This document shows positions 46,401-54,437 of a stretch of DNA of 64,000 nt, piece after piece. This DNA is from Mycobacterium palustre (GTDB lineage Bacteria; Actinomycetota; Actinomycetes; Mycobacteriales; Mycobacteriaceae): contig NZ_LQPJ01000097.1 of the NCBI RefSeq assembly GCF_002101785.1, positions 22,243 through 86,242 of the forward strand, read 5' to 3'. Position 1 is the stretch's first letter. Every line of letters begins with the position of its first letter. Both the position numbers and the translations under genes were made by a program. The notes beneath the pieces are model-generated. The model did not search any database, was not told the DNA's origin, and worked only from the letters and a program-made list of their open reading frames with translations.

Positions 46401-49400
46401 GATCGAGGAGGCGCCGCCACACTCGGCCGACGAATACTCGACGGGCGGCACCTTCCCCGACGCAGTGGCATCGGAGCGGGAGACCCAGGACGAGCCGGTC
46501 GAGGTGCTGCCGCTGTCCGCGCGCTCCCCGGAGGCCCTTACGGCGTTGGCGCAGCGATACGGGGCGTGGCTGGACGCGCACCCCAAGGTCGACATCGCCG
46601 ACGTCTGCTTCACGGCCGGGACTGGGCGTTCGCACTTCGAGCACCGGGCCGCGCTGGTCGTGGATTCGGTTCAGGGGGCCCGCGAACTGCTGTCCGAGTT
46701 GGCCGAAAACCGGGCGCGACCGACAGTGGTGCGGGGTGAATGCACGGACCCGCCGACGACGGCGTGGCTGTTCACCGGGCAAGGCAGCCAGTACCCCGGG
46801 ATGGCGCGCGAGTTGTTCGACGCCGAACCGGTCTTCGCGGACACGGTGCGGCGCTGCGCGGAAGCGGTCGAGGGCATCGTGGCGCGCCCGCTGCTGGAGG
46901 TGCTGTTCGCCACCGACCGCGAGACGGGCGGTCAGGCCGGAGAAACCTTGCGGCACACGTCTTTTGCGCAGCCCGCGCTTTTCGCCGTCGAGATGGGCCT
47001 GGCCCGGCTGTGGCAGTCGTGGGGTGTGGAGCCCGACGTGGTGCTGGGGCACAGCGTGGGCCAGTACGCGGCGGCGTGCGTGGCCGGGGTTTTCGGCCTC
47101 GAGGACGGGGCCCGCCTGATCGCCGAACGCGGCCGCCTGTTCGGCAGCCTGCCCGACGGCGGGCGAATGGTGGCGGTGTTCGCCGACGCCAAGTACGTCG
47201 AGGAGATCGCCAACGAGTTCCCCCGGGTCTCCGTCGCCGCCTACAACGGCCCCAACACGGTGCTGTCGGGTCCCGCCGCCGACCTCGAAGAGATCGTCGC
47301 CCGGTGCGGCAACGACGCAACCCGCTGCAGCTGGCTGGAAACCAGCCACGCCTTCCACTCCGAGCTGTTGGAGCCGGTGCTCGGGGAGTTCGAGTCCTAC
47401 GCCGCGGGTTTGTCATTCGCCATGCCGACGTTGCCGCTGGTCTGCAACCGCACCGGCGCCGTGCTCACCGCGGAAACCCCGCTGGACGCCCAGTATTGGC
47501 GGCGACATTCCCGCCAGCCGGTGCAGTTCGCCGAAAGCGTGCGCACCGTGGCGGCGCTCGGTTGCACGGTGTTGATGGAGATCGGGCCGCAACCGGTCCT
47601 GACCGGGGCCGCCGTGCAGGTCTGGCCGGACCATCTGGCCGCCCCGCGGGCGATCGTTTCCCTGCGCAAGGGCGTCGCCGACCGCCGCCAGATCGCCGAC
47701 GCGCTCGCCGCCGCCTACGTCAGCGGTCATCGACCGAAATTCGCTGCGCTGCAGCGTCAACCACGCCGCAGGCTGGAACTTCCCACCTACCCGTTCCAGC
47801 ACCGCCGCTTCTGGCCCAAGGTGTCCGGCGCCACCGGCCTCGACGGCCAGGGGGCCGCGGTGTCCGGAATCCTCGGCAGCGGAAAAGATCTCGCGTCCGG
47901 TGACACCGTCTACACCAGCCGGCTGTCGGTCAAGTCGCAGCCGTGGCTTTCCGACCATGTCATCTATGGCACCGTCGTGGTCCCGGGGGCGACGTACGCG
48001 GCGATGGCGCTGGCCGCCGCCGGGCCGCCGGCGCGGGTGCAAGAGGTGTTCTTTTATGAGCCGATTATCCTGGGCGAGAAGGCCTCTCGCGAGGTGCAGC
48101 TGACGTTGCACCCGCTCGACGACGGTGACGGGTGGAGCTTCCGGGTGCACAGCCGTCCCTACGGCGTCAGCGATGCCGACTGGTCGTTGAACGCCGACGG
48201 CACCCTCGTCGCCGGCGCCGGCGGTATCGAGGACGAGCCGGCCGCCGATGCGGTGGACCCCGCGGAGTCGCTCGAGGCGGCGATCGAGCGGATGAACCGC
48301 ATGCGCCCGCAGGAGCTGTTCGAGACCTTCGCCGACCTGGAGTTGGCCTGGGGGCCCAACTGGTCCGGCTCCTTGAAGTCGCTGTGGCTCGGTGAGGGCG
48401 AGGCGATCGGCGACATCACCGTCGGCGAGGAACTCGCCGAGCACCTCGGGGCCGAGCCGATGCACCCGGTGCTGCTCGACCTGTGCACCGGGGTCGCCTT
48501 CCCGGCGTTCCCGGCGCTGCTGGCAGCCGAGCAGGGGGTCAGCGACCTGTTCTTGCCGTTGCGGTACGGGCGGGTGGAACTGCGGGAGAAGATGCCCCGG
48601 CGGTTCTACTGCCGCGCAAGGTGGCACGCCAGTGCCCTCGACAGCGAAACGCAGGTCTTCGATCTCGACTTCGTGGACCGGGATGGCCGCAGCCTCGGCG
48701 GGATTCGTGAGTTCACGGTCAAGCGCGCGCCCCGAGAGGCGTTGTTGCGCGGGCTCGGCGGCGACGCCACCCGGCTGCTGTACGCCCTCGGCTGGCACGA
48801 GGTGCCGCTACCGGCACCGAGCGACGACGCCCATAACGGGATGGGCACCTGGCTGGTCGCCGGATTCGGCGAGCTGGCGGCGCGGCTGCCGGGCTGCATT
48901 TCCTTTGACAGGGGCGCGGATTCGGAGCCCCTGGGGCAGTTGTTGGTGCAGGCGAAAGACCGCGGTATGCCCTTCTCCGGCATCGTCTGGCGCGGCACCG
49001 GACCGGGCTCGCAGGAGTCGGCGCCCGACTCCGCGGCGCGGCTGGAGAGTGAGATCGCCGAGCTGCTCAGCGCCGTGCACACGCTGCAGCGCGACGAGGC
49101 GCTCAAGCTTCCGGGCGGGCTGTGGATCGTCACCGAACGGGCGGTGGCCACCGAATCCGGTGAGCCGGTCGATCCGGTGCAGGCGGCGCTGTGGGGGCTC
49201 GGGCGCACCATCGTCAACGAGGAACCGGCGCTGCGCTGCAGGCTGGTCGATCACGACGGGTCCGAGCAGGCCGCGTCAGCGCTGGCCGGTCTGCTCGCCG
49301 CGCCGATCGAGGAACCGGAATTGGCCCTGCGGCAAGGCAAGTTCCTGGCACCCCGGTTGCTGCAATGGTCGCGCAGCGGTCATCTCGCGGTACCGCGGGC

Positions 49401-51528
49401 GGCCGATTACGCGCTGGCTCCCACCGAGCGCGGTGCGATCGACAACCTGCGGCTGAGCGAGGCGGACGTGCCCGCGCCGGACGACGGCTACGTGCAGGTT
49501 CGGGTGGAGGCCGCCGGATTGAACTTCCGGGACGTGCTCAACGTGCTGGGCCTCTACCCGGGCGATCCGGGCCCCATCGGCGGCGACTTCGCCGGCGTCG
49601 TGACCCAATTGGGCGGCGGCGTCACCGGACTCGAGGTCGGCCAGCGGGTCTTCGGGTTCATGCAGGGCGCGTTCGCCAGCCGGTTCAACGTGCCCGCTCA
49701 GCTGCTGGCGCCGATTCCCGACGGGGTGAGCGCGGTCGACGCGGCGACCATTCCCGCGGCGGCGCTGACGGCCCGGCTCGCGTTCGACTGGGCGCAGCTG
49801 AAGCCCGGCGACCGGGTCCTGATCCACGCCGCCAGCGGCGGCGTCGGATTGGCCGCCATCCAGATGGCGCAGCAGCATGGTGCGATCGTTTTCGCCACCG
49901 CCAGCACCTACAAGCGCGCGACGTTGCGCAAGCTCGGCGTGCAACACGTATACGACTCGCGCACCACGGATTTCGCCGACCAGATCCTCGTCGACACCGA
50001 CGGCGCCGGCGTCGACGTGGTCCTCAACAGCCTCACCAACGAAGGGTTCGTCGAGGCGACCGTGCGGGCCACCGCCCAGAACGGGCGGTTCGCCGATATC
50101 GCCAAGCGAGACATCTGGACACCCGAACAGATGGCGGCGGCCCGGCCCGATATCGCCTACGAGATCGTCGCGCTGGACACGGTGACCTTCCAAGAGCCCG
50201 AACGCATCCGCAGCCTGCTGGGTGAGGTCTCCGACGGCCTGGCCCGGGGCGAGTGGACGCCGCTGCCCGCCGAGATCTACCCGCTGACCGAGGCGAAGAC
50301 GGCGTTCCGCCGGATGCAGCAAGCGCGGCACATCGGCAAGATCGTGCTGCAGATGCCGAAACCGTTGCAGCCGCGCGGGGATCGGAGCTATCTGATCACC
50401 GGTGGACTCGGCGCGATCGGCCTGCACACGGCGGCCTACCTGGCGCAGCTCGGTGCCGGTGACATCGTGCTGACCAGCCGGCGCGCGCCCGACGCGGACG
50501 CACAGCGGGCGATCGACGACATCACCGAGCGGCACCGGTGCCGCATCCACACCTTTGCCGCCGACGTCGGAAACGAGGCGCAAGTCGAAGAGCTGCTGGA
50601 GCGCATCCGCGCGGAGCTGCCCCCGCTGGCCGGGGTGGCCCACCTGGCGGGCGTGCTCGACGACGCCCTGCTCTCCCAGCAGAGCCCGGAGCGTTTCCGG
50701 GCGACGTTGGCGCCCAAAGCTTTCGGCGCCTTGCACCTGGACCGGCTGACCAAAGACGACGATCTGGACTTCTTCATCGTGTCCTCCTCGGTGTCCAGCC
50801 TGCTGGGTTCCCCCGGCCAGGCCAACTACTCGACGGCCAACGCGCTGCTGGACGGGCTGGTGGCGCGACGCAAGGCGCACGGCCTGCCGGCGACCGGCAT
50901 CAACTTCGGTCCCTGGGGCAAGGGCGGCATGGCCTCGTCGGAGGCCGCGCGCGCCAATATCGGTGCGCAGGGCCTTCTTCCGCTGGAGCCGTCGGGCGCC
51001 CTCAGCGCGCTCGCCGAGGTCGTCGGCAACGGAACCGGGCAGGCAACCGTCATCAAGGCCAACTGGCAGCGTGCCGCGAAGGTGCTGGGCAGCTCCCGTC
51101 CGCCGATTCTCGACCTGGTGTTGCCCAGCGCCGTGTCGGACCAAGCCGGCGACAGCGAGATGCTGCGACAGCTGCAGGAGATACCGGTGGCGCAGCGCGC
51201 CGGTTTCATCACCGAATTTTTGCAGCGCGAGGTGCAGGGATTCCTGCGGCTCGCGCAACCGCCGGCCGCGACCAGCCGGTTCCTGGATCTGGGAACGGAT
51301 TCGCTGATGGCGGTCGAACTGCGGAACCGGCTGCACAGCCAGTTCGGGGGCGCGTTCACGATCAACGCCACCGCGGTCTTCGACTACCCGACGATCGCCG
51401 GGCTCGCCGAGTATCTGGCGAACCAACTGCCGGACGCCGGGTCGCAGTCGGAGCCGGTGCCGGCCGCGGAAACGGTTGCGGCGCCGGAACCTAGCTCCGC
51501 AGAGGTCGGGGAGCCCGGGCCGAGCTGA
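40414..51528 (+). CDS. pks: Bimodular type I polyketide synthase of the TPP-type locus
   Basis: 3,704 residues from ATG 40414 (AGGAGG 8 bp upstream). Module 1: KS (Cys187, DTACSSS), AT (Ser647 in GHSVGQ; HAFH 745-748), KR (TGGLGAVG), ACP (Ser1510, GMDSL). Module 2: KS (Cys1746), AT (Ser2214; HAFH 2312-2315), DH (His2515 in DHVIYGTVVVP; Asp2689 in LLDLCTG), ER (NADPH motif HAASGGVGLA near 3138), KR (TGGLGAIG; LDD motif), ACP (Ser3630, GTDSL). No loading domain or thioesterase. HAFH in both ATs indicates malonyl-CoA, so the chain is unbranched, unlike Mas/Pks3-4 products. Alternating reduction by two modules fits the repeated CH=CH-CH2-CH2 units of phleic acids. Module 1 has no DH, so the dehydration needed for the double bond must come from elsewhere, perhaps DH2. 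Confidence 0.92.
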   Translation: MASVENPMNSALGSAGFAIVGYAARFPGAADADEFWQVLAEGRDAISEVPRDRWDADEFFDPDPDAPGKVVTRRAGFVDDVTGFDAPFFGMSAREVRLMDPQHRLLLETAWRAVEHSGTAPTSLANTNTGVFIGLATHDYLGMVSDELTYPEIEAYTAIGTSNAAAAGRISYRLGLQGPAVAVDTACSSSLVAIHHACQALRLGECDLALAGGANVMLTPATMITFSQAHMLAPDGRCKTFDAAADGYVRGEGCGIIVVKRLEDAIRDGDRIRAVIRGSAINQDGASGGLTVPNGVAQQRVIAEALARAGVAAGDVGYLEAHGTGTSLGDPIEVQAAGAVLGAGRDADRPLLIGSVKTNIGHLEAAAGIAGVIKVILALEHEMLPQHLHFRTPSPHIPWERLAVQVVTEPTPWERNGRPRVAGVSSFGFAGTNAHVILEEAPVTPGPGPVGVAPGPAERPAGRRFRVLPLSARTPDALVQIADQYRGWLRAHPDASLADVCFTAGVGRAHFEHRAALVVDSREAAGELLGALADDRPAPGLVRGVTDDRPKTAWLFTGQGSQYAGMARELFDTEPVFAETLHRCAAVVADVLEKPLLDVIFDTDDPDNEETLRQTSYAQPALFAVEMGLARLWQSWGFEPDVVLGHSVGQYAAACVAGVLSLDDGALLMAERGRLFGSLPAGGRMAAVFAPAERVEGLTDEFPGLSVAAYNGANAVLSGPAHDLGQAVGRLTGDGVRCDWLDTSHAFHSALLDPILDEFEAYANRFTFRPPERMLVCNRTGAALGRSVKLDGAYWRRHARQPVEFAKSVRTLADLGCKVLLEIGPQPVLTAAALRAWPDAATAPRAIASLRRNTADHRQISEALAEAYVLGHLPDFGAALGPAQKLDLPTYPFQHRQYWFHDNRDRPNPQQDESARTEAVRLLEDGRIEELAALLDGGRGDQQTLAVLTRLAAQHNQQRKTQSIADARYEIRWDEAAGGASDPEAGEGSGWLIVGDDADAVGPLADALTARGHRHRVLGLPASDADEERLEAVLRAAVAEDPTLRVLHVGALGAGPEASMRSLLRMQHHILGGTRRLFRAAVAAELRAPIWVITRGAQRVTDADVVSPDQSCLWGFGRAASLEHPQVWGGLADLAEGTVDEWSRLIDRLAAAPRDAAPKEDQVAVRDQAVYVPRLVRRAEPSTAAPLALRDDATYLVTGGLGAVGLEIAGYLAAHGARHLVLTGRRAPGGAAQARIDALRERHGCEARVETADVADAHDVERLLATVRAELPPLAGIVHAAGEIGTTPLRTLDDAELDRVFAGKVWGAWHLSEAAADLRLDFFLSTSSIASVWGGFGQTAYGAANAFLDGLAWRLRERGVAGISVNFGPWSAGMADEESRARLAQRGVRTLSPADALAGLADVMAGSSERGAAQGVVARIDWARFLPLYQQAGKRAFLAELQREVPDSAPPGASGPAGKTRLVEQLTNAPVQRRKKLVVDYLREAVAEVTRVDAAEIREDAGFFDLGMDSLMAIELRRRIEQGVGKEVPATLAMDYPRLSDVADYLLGDVLGLNEQPSLAAGARAAAAATARTDEPIAIIAVACRFPGAPDPEAFWEVLSGGVDAIREVPEDRFDIDEFYDPDPDTPGKIYSRFGGFLDGIDGFDPEFFGISPREAVWIDPQQRLMLETAWEGLERAGYSPGSLRGSRSGIFVGVGANEYSHLLSADSVEKLEPHFITGNALNAISGRVAFALGLEGPAVAVDTACSSSLVAVHQACQALHSGDCDLALAGGVNVLLSPVSIIAASRARMLSPVGRCKTFDASADGYVRGEGCGILVLKRLSDAVRDGDRVCAVIPGSAVNQDGASSGLTVPNGGAQQRLIAAALARAGLSGGDVDYLEAHGTGTALGDPIEVQAAGAVYGAAREADRPLLMGSVKTNIGHLESASGVAGLIKVVLSLQHEVLPQSLHFETPSPHIPWDALPVRVVDKAIPWQANGRPRRAGVSAFGFTGTNAHVLIEEAPPHSADEYSTGGTFPDAVASERETQDEPVEVLPLSARSPEALTALAQRYGAWLDAHPKVDIADVCFTAGTGRSHFEHRAALVVDSVQGARELLSELAENRARPTVVRGECTDPPTTAWLFTGQGSQYPGMARELFDAEPVFADTVRRCAEAVEGIVARPLLEVLFATDRETGGQAGETLRHTSFAQPALFAVEMGLARLWQSWGVEPDVVLGHSVGQYAAACVAGVFGLEDGARLIAERGRLFGSLPDGGRMVAVFADAKYVEEIANEFPRVSVAAYNGPNTVLSGPAADLEEIVARCGNDATRCSWLETSHAFHSELLEPVLGEFESYAAGLSFAMPTLPLVCNRTGAVLTAETPLDAQYWRRHSRQPVQFAESVRTVAALGCTVLMEIGPQPVLTGAAVQVWPDHLAAPRAIVSLRKGVADRRQIADALAAAYVSGHRPKFAALQRQPRRRLELPTYPFQHRRFWPKVSGATGLDGQGAAVSGILGSGKDLASGDTVYTSRLSVKSQPWLSDHVIYGTVVVPGATYAAMALAAAGPPARVQEVFFYEPIILGEKASREVQLTLHPLDDGDGWSFRVHSRPYGVSDADWSLNADGTLVAGAGGIEDEPAADAVDPAESLEAAIERMNRMRPQELFETFADLELAWGPNWSGSLKSLWLGEGEAIGDITVGEELAEHLGAEPMHPVLLDLCTGVAFPAFPALLAAEQGVSDLFLPLRYGRVELREKMPRRFYCRARWHASALDSETQVFDLDFVDRDGRSLGGIREFTVKRAPREALLRGLGGDATRLLYALGWHEVPLPAPSDDAHNGMGTWLVAGFGELAARLPGCISFDRGADSEPLGQLLVQAKDRGMPFSGIVWRGTGPGSQESAPDSAARLESEIAELLSAVHTLQRDEALKLPGGLWIVTERAVATESGEPVDPVQAALWGLGRTIVNEEPALRCRLVDHDGSEQAASALAGLLAAPIEEPELALRQGKFLAPRLLQWSRSGHLAVPRAADYALAPTERGAIDNLRLSEADVPAPDDGYVQVRVEAAGLNFRDVLNVLGLYPGDPGPIGGDFAGVVTQLGGGVTGLEVGQRVFGFMQGAFASRFNVPAQLLAPIPDGVSAVDAATIPAAALTARLAFDWAQLKPGDRVLIHAASGGVGLAAIQMAQQHGAIVFATASTYKRATLRKLGVQHVYDSRTTDFADQILVDTDGAGVDVVLNSLTNEGFVEATVRATAQNGRFADIAKRDIWTPEQMAAARPDIAYEIVALDTVTFQEPERIRSLLGEVSDGLARGEWTPLPAEIYPLTEAKTAFRRMQQARHIGKIVLQMPKPLQPRGDRSYLITGGLGAIGLHTAAYLAQLGAGDIVLTSRRAPDADAQRAIDDITERHRCRIHTFAADVGNEAQVEELLERIRAELPPLAGVAHLAGVLDDALLSQQSPERFRATLAPKAFGALHLDRLTKDDDLDFFIVSSSVSSLLGSPGQANYSTANALLDGLVARRKAHGLPATGINFGPWGKGGMASSEAARANIGAQGLLPLEPSGALSALAEVVGNGTGQATVIKANWQRAAKVLGSSRPPILDLVLPSAVSDQAGDSEMLRQLQEIPVAQRAGFITEFLQREVQGFLRLAQPPAATSRFLDLGTDSLMAVELRNRLHSQFGGAFTINATAVFDYPTIAGLAEYLANQLPDAGSQSEPVPAAETVAAPEPSSAEVGEPGPS

Positions 51529-51537
51529 CGCGGCGCG

Positions 51538-51972
51538 TCAGTTGGCGATGTCGAAGCCCGCGTTGACCTTGATCGGCCGCACCCGCACCACCAGCTCGCC
51601 GGGAACGGCGTTGCGGCGGCCGAACTCCTCGGCTCGGTCGGCGCCCATGTATCGGGCACCGGTGCGCGTCGCGAACTCCAGCACCTCGTCGGGATCCTCG
51701 CTCCACGCCGCCACACCCTGCACTTGCACGAACGAATACGGCGGATGCGGATCGTCGACGCAGATCACCACCCGCGGATCGCGCTTCAGCGCACGGCCTT
51801 TCGACGTGTCGCGGCCGGTGGTGAAGACCAGGTGCCCCCCGTCTTGCTCCATGTCGACGACGAACCACACCGGCGCGACCAGCGGCCGGCCGTCGGCGGC
51901 GACGTAGCCGAGCATTGCCGTGCGGGTGCCCGCCGAGAGGAAGTCGACGACGCGTTGCGAAAGGTCGGCCAT
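51538..51972 (-). CDS. PPOX-class (split beta-barrel) flavin/F420-dependent protein
   Basis: 144 residues. Split-barrel fold of the pyridoxamine-phosphate-oxidase superfamily: MLGYVAADGRPLVAPVWFVVD, LVFTTGRDTSKGRALKRDPRVVICVDD, and VQGVAAWSEDPDEV. The GRDTSKGR stretch resembles the phosphate/deazaflavin-binding loop of F420-dependent FDOR-B proteins, so F420 is the best guess. It is the last gene of a leftward operon, 3 bp after the small acyl-CoA dehydrogenase. It converges with pks, the stops being 9 bp apart. Confidence 0.82.
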   Translation of the reverse strand: MADLSQRVVDFLSAGTRTAMLGYVAADGRPLVAPVWFVVDMEQDGGHLVFTTGRDTSKGRALKRDPRVVICVDDPHPPYSFVQVQGVAAWSEDPDEVLEFATRTGARYMGADRAEEFGRRNAVPGELVVRVRPIKVNAGFDIAN

Positions 51973-51975
51973 GGA

Positions 51976-53091
51976 CTACAGCCTGGCCAGGTCGTAGTCG
52001 CCGATGTGGTCGATCAGGACCTGCAGGTGATCCTGCGAGGAGCCCAGCGTGTGCTCGATCGCGGTGAGCCGGGCGGCGTAGTGGCCGACCGGGTATTCGG
52101 CGGTCATGCCGATGCCGCCGTGCAGCTGGATGGCCTCCTGCGCGATGTGCCGCCCGGAGCGGCCGATCTGAAGCTTGGCCCGCGCGGCGATCACCGGGTC
52201 GAGGTTGCCGTCGGCGATCGACATCGCGGCGTAAAAGCTCATGCTGCGGGCCAGTTCGAGCGACACGTACATGTCTGCGGCGCGCTGGGTGAGCGCCTGA
52301 AACTTGCTAAGCGTGACGCCGAATTGCTTGCGGGTCTTGAGGTATTCGGTGGTCAGCCGCAGCGCCTCCTCCATGGCGCCGACCGCCTCGCAGCACAGGG
52401 CCGACTGGATGCGGATGATCGCGTCGCGGATGGCCGGCGCCGCGTCTTGGACATCGGACGCGTCGCCGAGGGGTTCGGCGGGGGCCGAGTCGAGGACGAT
52501 CTGGGCGCCGCGCTGCCCGTCGAACGTGGGATACGGGTGCCTGGTCACGGCCGCCGCGTCGACCAGGAACAACCCGGTGCCGCCGTCCGGCAGTGCGGCG
52601 CTGACCACCAGCGTGTCGGCGCAGTCGCCGGCCAGGACCGGGTTCTTGGTTCCGCTCAGCGTCCACGAATCACCTTGCCGCGCAGCATGAGTGGTGACGG
52701 TCTCGGTGGGGCGTCGGTGACCGCTCTCGAGGTGGGCGAACGCCAGCAGCTTTTGACCGGCGGCGACCTCGTCGAGCAGTTGCCTTTGCGCGTCGCTGCC
52801 GCGCTCGGCGATCAGTGCCCCGGGCGCCAGGGCGGCGTGCACCACCGGCTCGGGCGCCAGCCGCCGCCCGATCTCGGTCAGCACCACCATGATCTCGATC
52901 TGGCCCGACTCTTCCGGCTCGAACCCGAGGCTCAGGATCCCGGTGTCGGCGAGCTGGCTCCAGACCTCGCGGCTCCAGCCGAGCTCGCTCTCGATGATCT
53001 TGTTGCGGCTCTCCGGGTCGTAGCTGCGTGACAGCAGGTCGCGGGTGGTGTCGCGGAGCAGGGTCTGCTCGTCGCTCAGCTGAAAGTCCAT
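51976..53091 (-). CDS. fadE: Acyl-CoA dehydrogenase, small-subunit-like (FadE)
   Basis: 371 residues from ATG 53091. N-terminal helices (MDFQLSDEQTLLRDTTRDLL), a shortened beta domain, and the C-terminal bundle with RKQFGVTLSKFQALTQRAADMY and IQLHGGIGMTAEYPVGHY are typical of one chain of the paired, heterotetrameric mycobacterial FadEs (as in FadE26/27, FadE28/29). Paired FadEs oxidise branched or sterol-type acyl-CoAs. Its partner is encoded 7 bp upstream. The specific FadE number cannot be assigned. Confidence 0.87.
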   Translation of the reverse strand: MDFQLSDEQTLLRDTTRDLLSRSYDPESRNKIIESELGWSREVWSQLADTGILSLGFEPEESGQIEIMVVLTEIGRRLAPEPVVHAALAPGALIAERGSDAQRQLLDEVAAGQKLLAFAHLESGHRRPTETVTTHAARQGDSWTLSGTKNPVLAGDCADTLVVSAALPDGGTGLFLVDAAAVTRHPYPTFDGQRGAQIVLDSAPAEPLGDASDVQDAAPAIRDAIIRIQSALCCEAVGAMEEALRLTTEYLKTRKQFGVTLSKFQALTQRAADMYVSLELARSMSFYAAMSIADGNLDPVIAARAKLQIGRSGRHIAQEAIQLHGGIGMTAEYPVGHYAARLTAIEHTLGSSQDHLQVLIDHIGDYDLARL

Positions 53092-53098
53092 GGCTGCC

Positions 53099-54256
53099 TC
53101 ACAATCCCAAAATGGTGGACGCGATGATGTTGCGCTGCACTTCGTTGCTGCCGCCGTAGATCGACGTCTTGCGGTAGTTGAGGTAGCGCGGCGCGCTCGA
53201 CTGCGCCCAGGCCGGTGAGGCGATGTCGTCACCGTCGGCCGGCAGCGCGTCCGGTCCGGCGACTTCGACGAGCAGCTCGGTGGCGATCTGCTGCAACTGG
53301 CTGCCGCGCATCTTGAGCACCGACGAGGCGGGGTTGGGCTTGCCGTTCGCGGAGTCCGTCGTCACCCGAGACTGCGTGAGTTCCAGTGCCAGCACCTCGT
53401 TTTCGGCCTCGGCCAGGCGGGCGGCGAACAGCGGGTCGTCGAGCAAACCGGTTTCTTTGGCGTGCCTTTTCACCTCGCCCAGGCGCACCTTGGTGCGGCC
53501 CACCCCGGCGATGCCGGTGCGCTCGTTGCCCAGCAGGAACTTCGCGTATGTCCAACCCTGATTCTCTTCTCCCACAAGCTGGTTGGCGGGCACCCGAACG
53601 TCTTCGAAGAACACCTCATTGACTTCACGGCCACCGTCGATCAGCTTGATCGGGCGCAACGTGATGCCGGGCGTGGACATGTCGATGAGCAGGAACGAGA
53701 TGCCGGCCTGGCGCTTGGGCGCCTGTGGGTCGGTGCGCACCAGACAGAAGATCCAGTCCGCGTATTGACCCAGGGTCGTCCACGTCTTCTGCCCGTTGAC
53801 GACGTAGCTGTCGCCGTCGCGCACGGCGGTGGTGCGCAGCGAAGCCAGGTCGGAGCCCGCTTCGGGCTCGGAAAAGCCCTGGCACCACCAGATGTCGATG
53901 TTGGCCGTCGGCGGCAGGAAGCGCTCTTTGATTTCCTGGGAGCCGAATTCGGCGATGACCGGGCCGACCATCTTGACATTGAAGTTCAGCGGCTCGGGGA
54001 CGCAGGCCAGCTGCATCTCGTCGGCCCAGATCTGAAACTGCGTGGGTGTCCAGTCTTTGCCGCCCCATTCGACCGGCCAGTTGGGCACGGCCAGCCCGTG
54101 CTCGTTGAGGATCTTGTGGCTGGTGACGATGAGCTCCTTGGTCACCGGCGCGCCCTGGCGGACCGCCTCGCGCAGCTCCTCGGGGATCTGGGTGGTGTAA
54201 AAGGTGCGCAGTTCGTCGCGGAACGCGGCTTCCTCGGGTGTGAGCGCCAATTGCAT
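53099..54256 (-). CDS. fadE: Acyl-CoA dehydrogenase, large-subunit-like (FadE)
   Basis: 385 residues from ATG 54256 (AGGAGG 6 bp upstream). Full ACAD architecture: NWPVEWGGKDWTPTQ, WWCQGFSEPEAGSDLASLRT (FAD/acyl-binding), VVNGQKTWTTLGQYADW, and the C-terminal TSIYGGSNEVQRNIIAS. The position of the MCAD-type catalytic Glu (YEG) is Gly here, as in ACAD branches that place the base elsewhere, so function is still likely. It is cotranscribed with the small subunit and a PPOX protein. Confidence 0.9.
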   Translation of the reverse strand: MQLALTPEEAAFRDELRTFYTTQIPEELREAVRQGAPVTKELIVTSHKILNEHGLAVPNWPVEWGGKDWTPTQFQIWADEMQLACVPEPLNFNVKMVGPVIAEFGSQEIKERFLPPTANIDIWWCQGFSEPEAGSDLASLRTTAVRDGDSYVVNGQKTWTTLGQYADWIFCLVRTDPQAPKRQAGISFLLIDMSTPGITLRPIKLIDGGREVNEVFFEDVRVPANQLVGEENQGWTYAKFLLGNERTGIAGVGRTKVRLGEVKRHAKETGLLDDPLFAARLAEAENEVLALELTQSRVTTDSANGKPNPASSVLKMRGSQLQQIATELLVEVAGPDALPADGDDIASPAWAQSSAPRYLNYRKTSIYGGSNEVQRNIIASTILGL

Positions 54257-54437
54257 GGCAGCCTCCTGTCGTCTGGGGACGAAGCCGGCGGCGGGTCTTT
54301 TCCCGATCGTTGGCCCTTCCTCCATCTTGGCCCATCGCCCGCTGTGCTTATGCACAGCGGTGGGTTAATGCACAGGCGGTCGGCGCGCGCCGGGCAAGCG
54401 ACCCCGTTGTGGCGGTGCGCGCGCCTACGGTCGGCGC

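Noticed and set aside
40414..51528. Assignment of the PKS to the DAT/PAT (pks3/4) or sulfolipid (pks2) loci
   Set aside because: Those synthases are Mas-like with one fully reducing, methylmalonyl-specific module. This protein has two modules, and both AT domains carry the malonyl signature HAFH.
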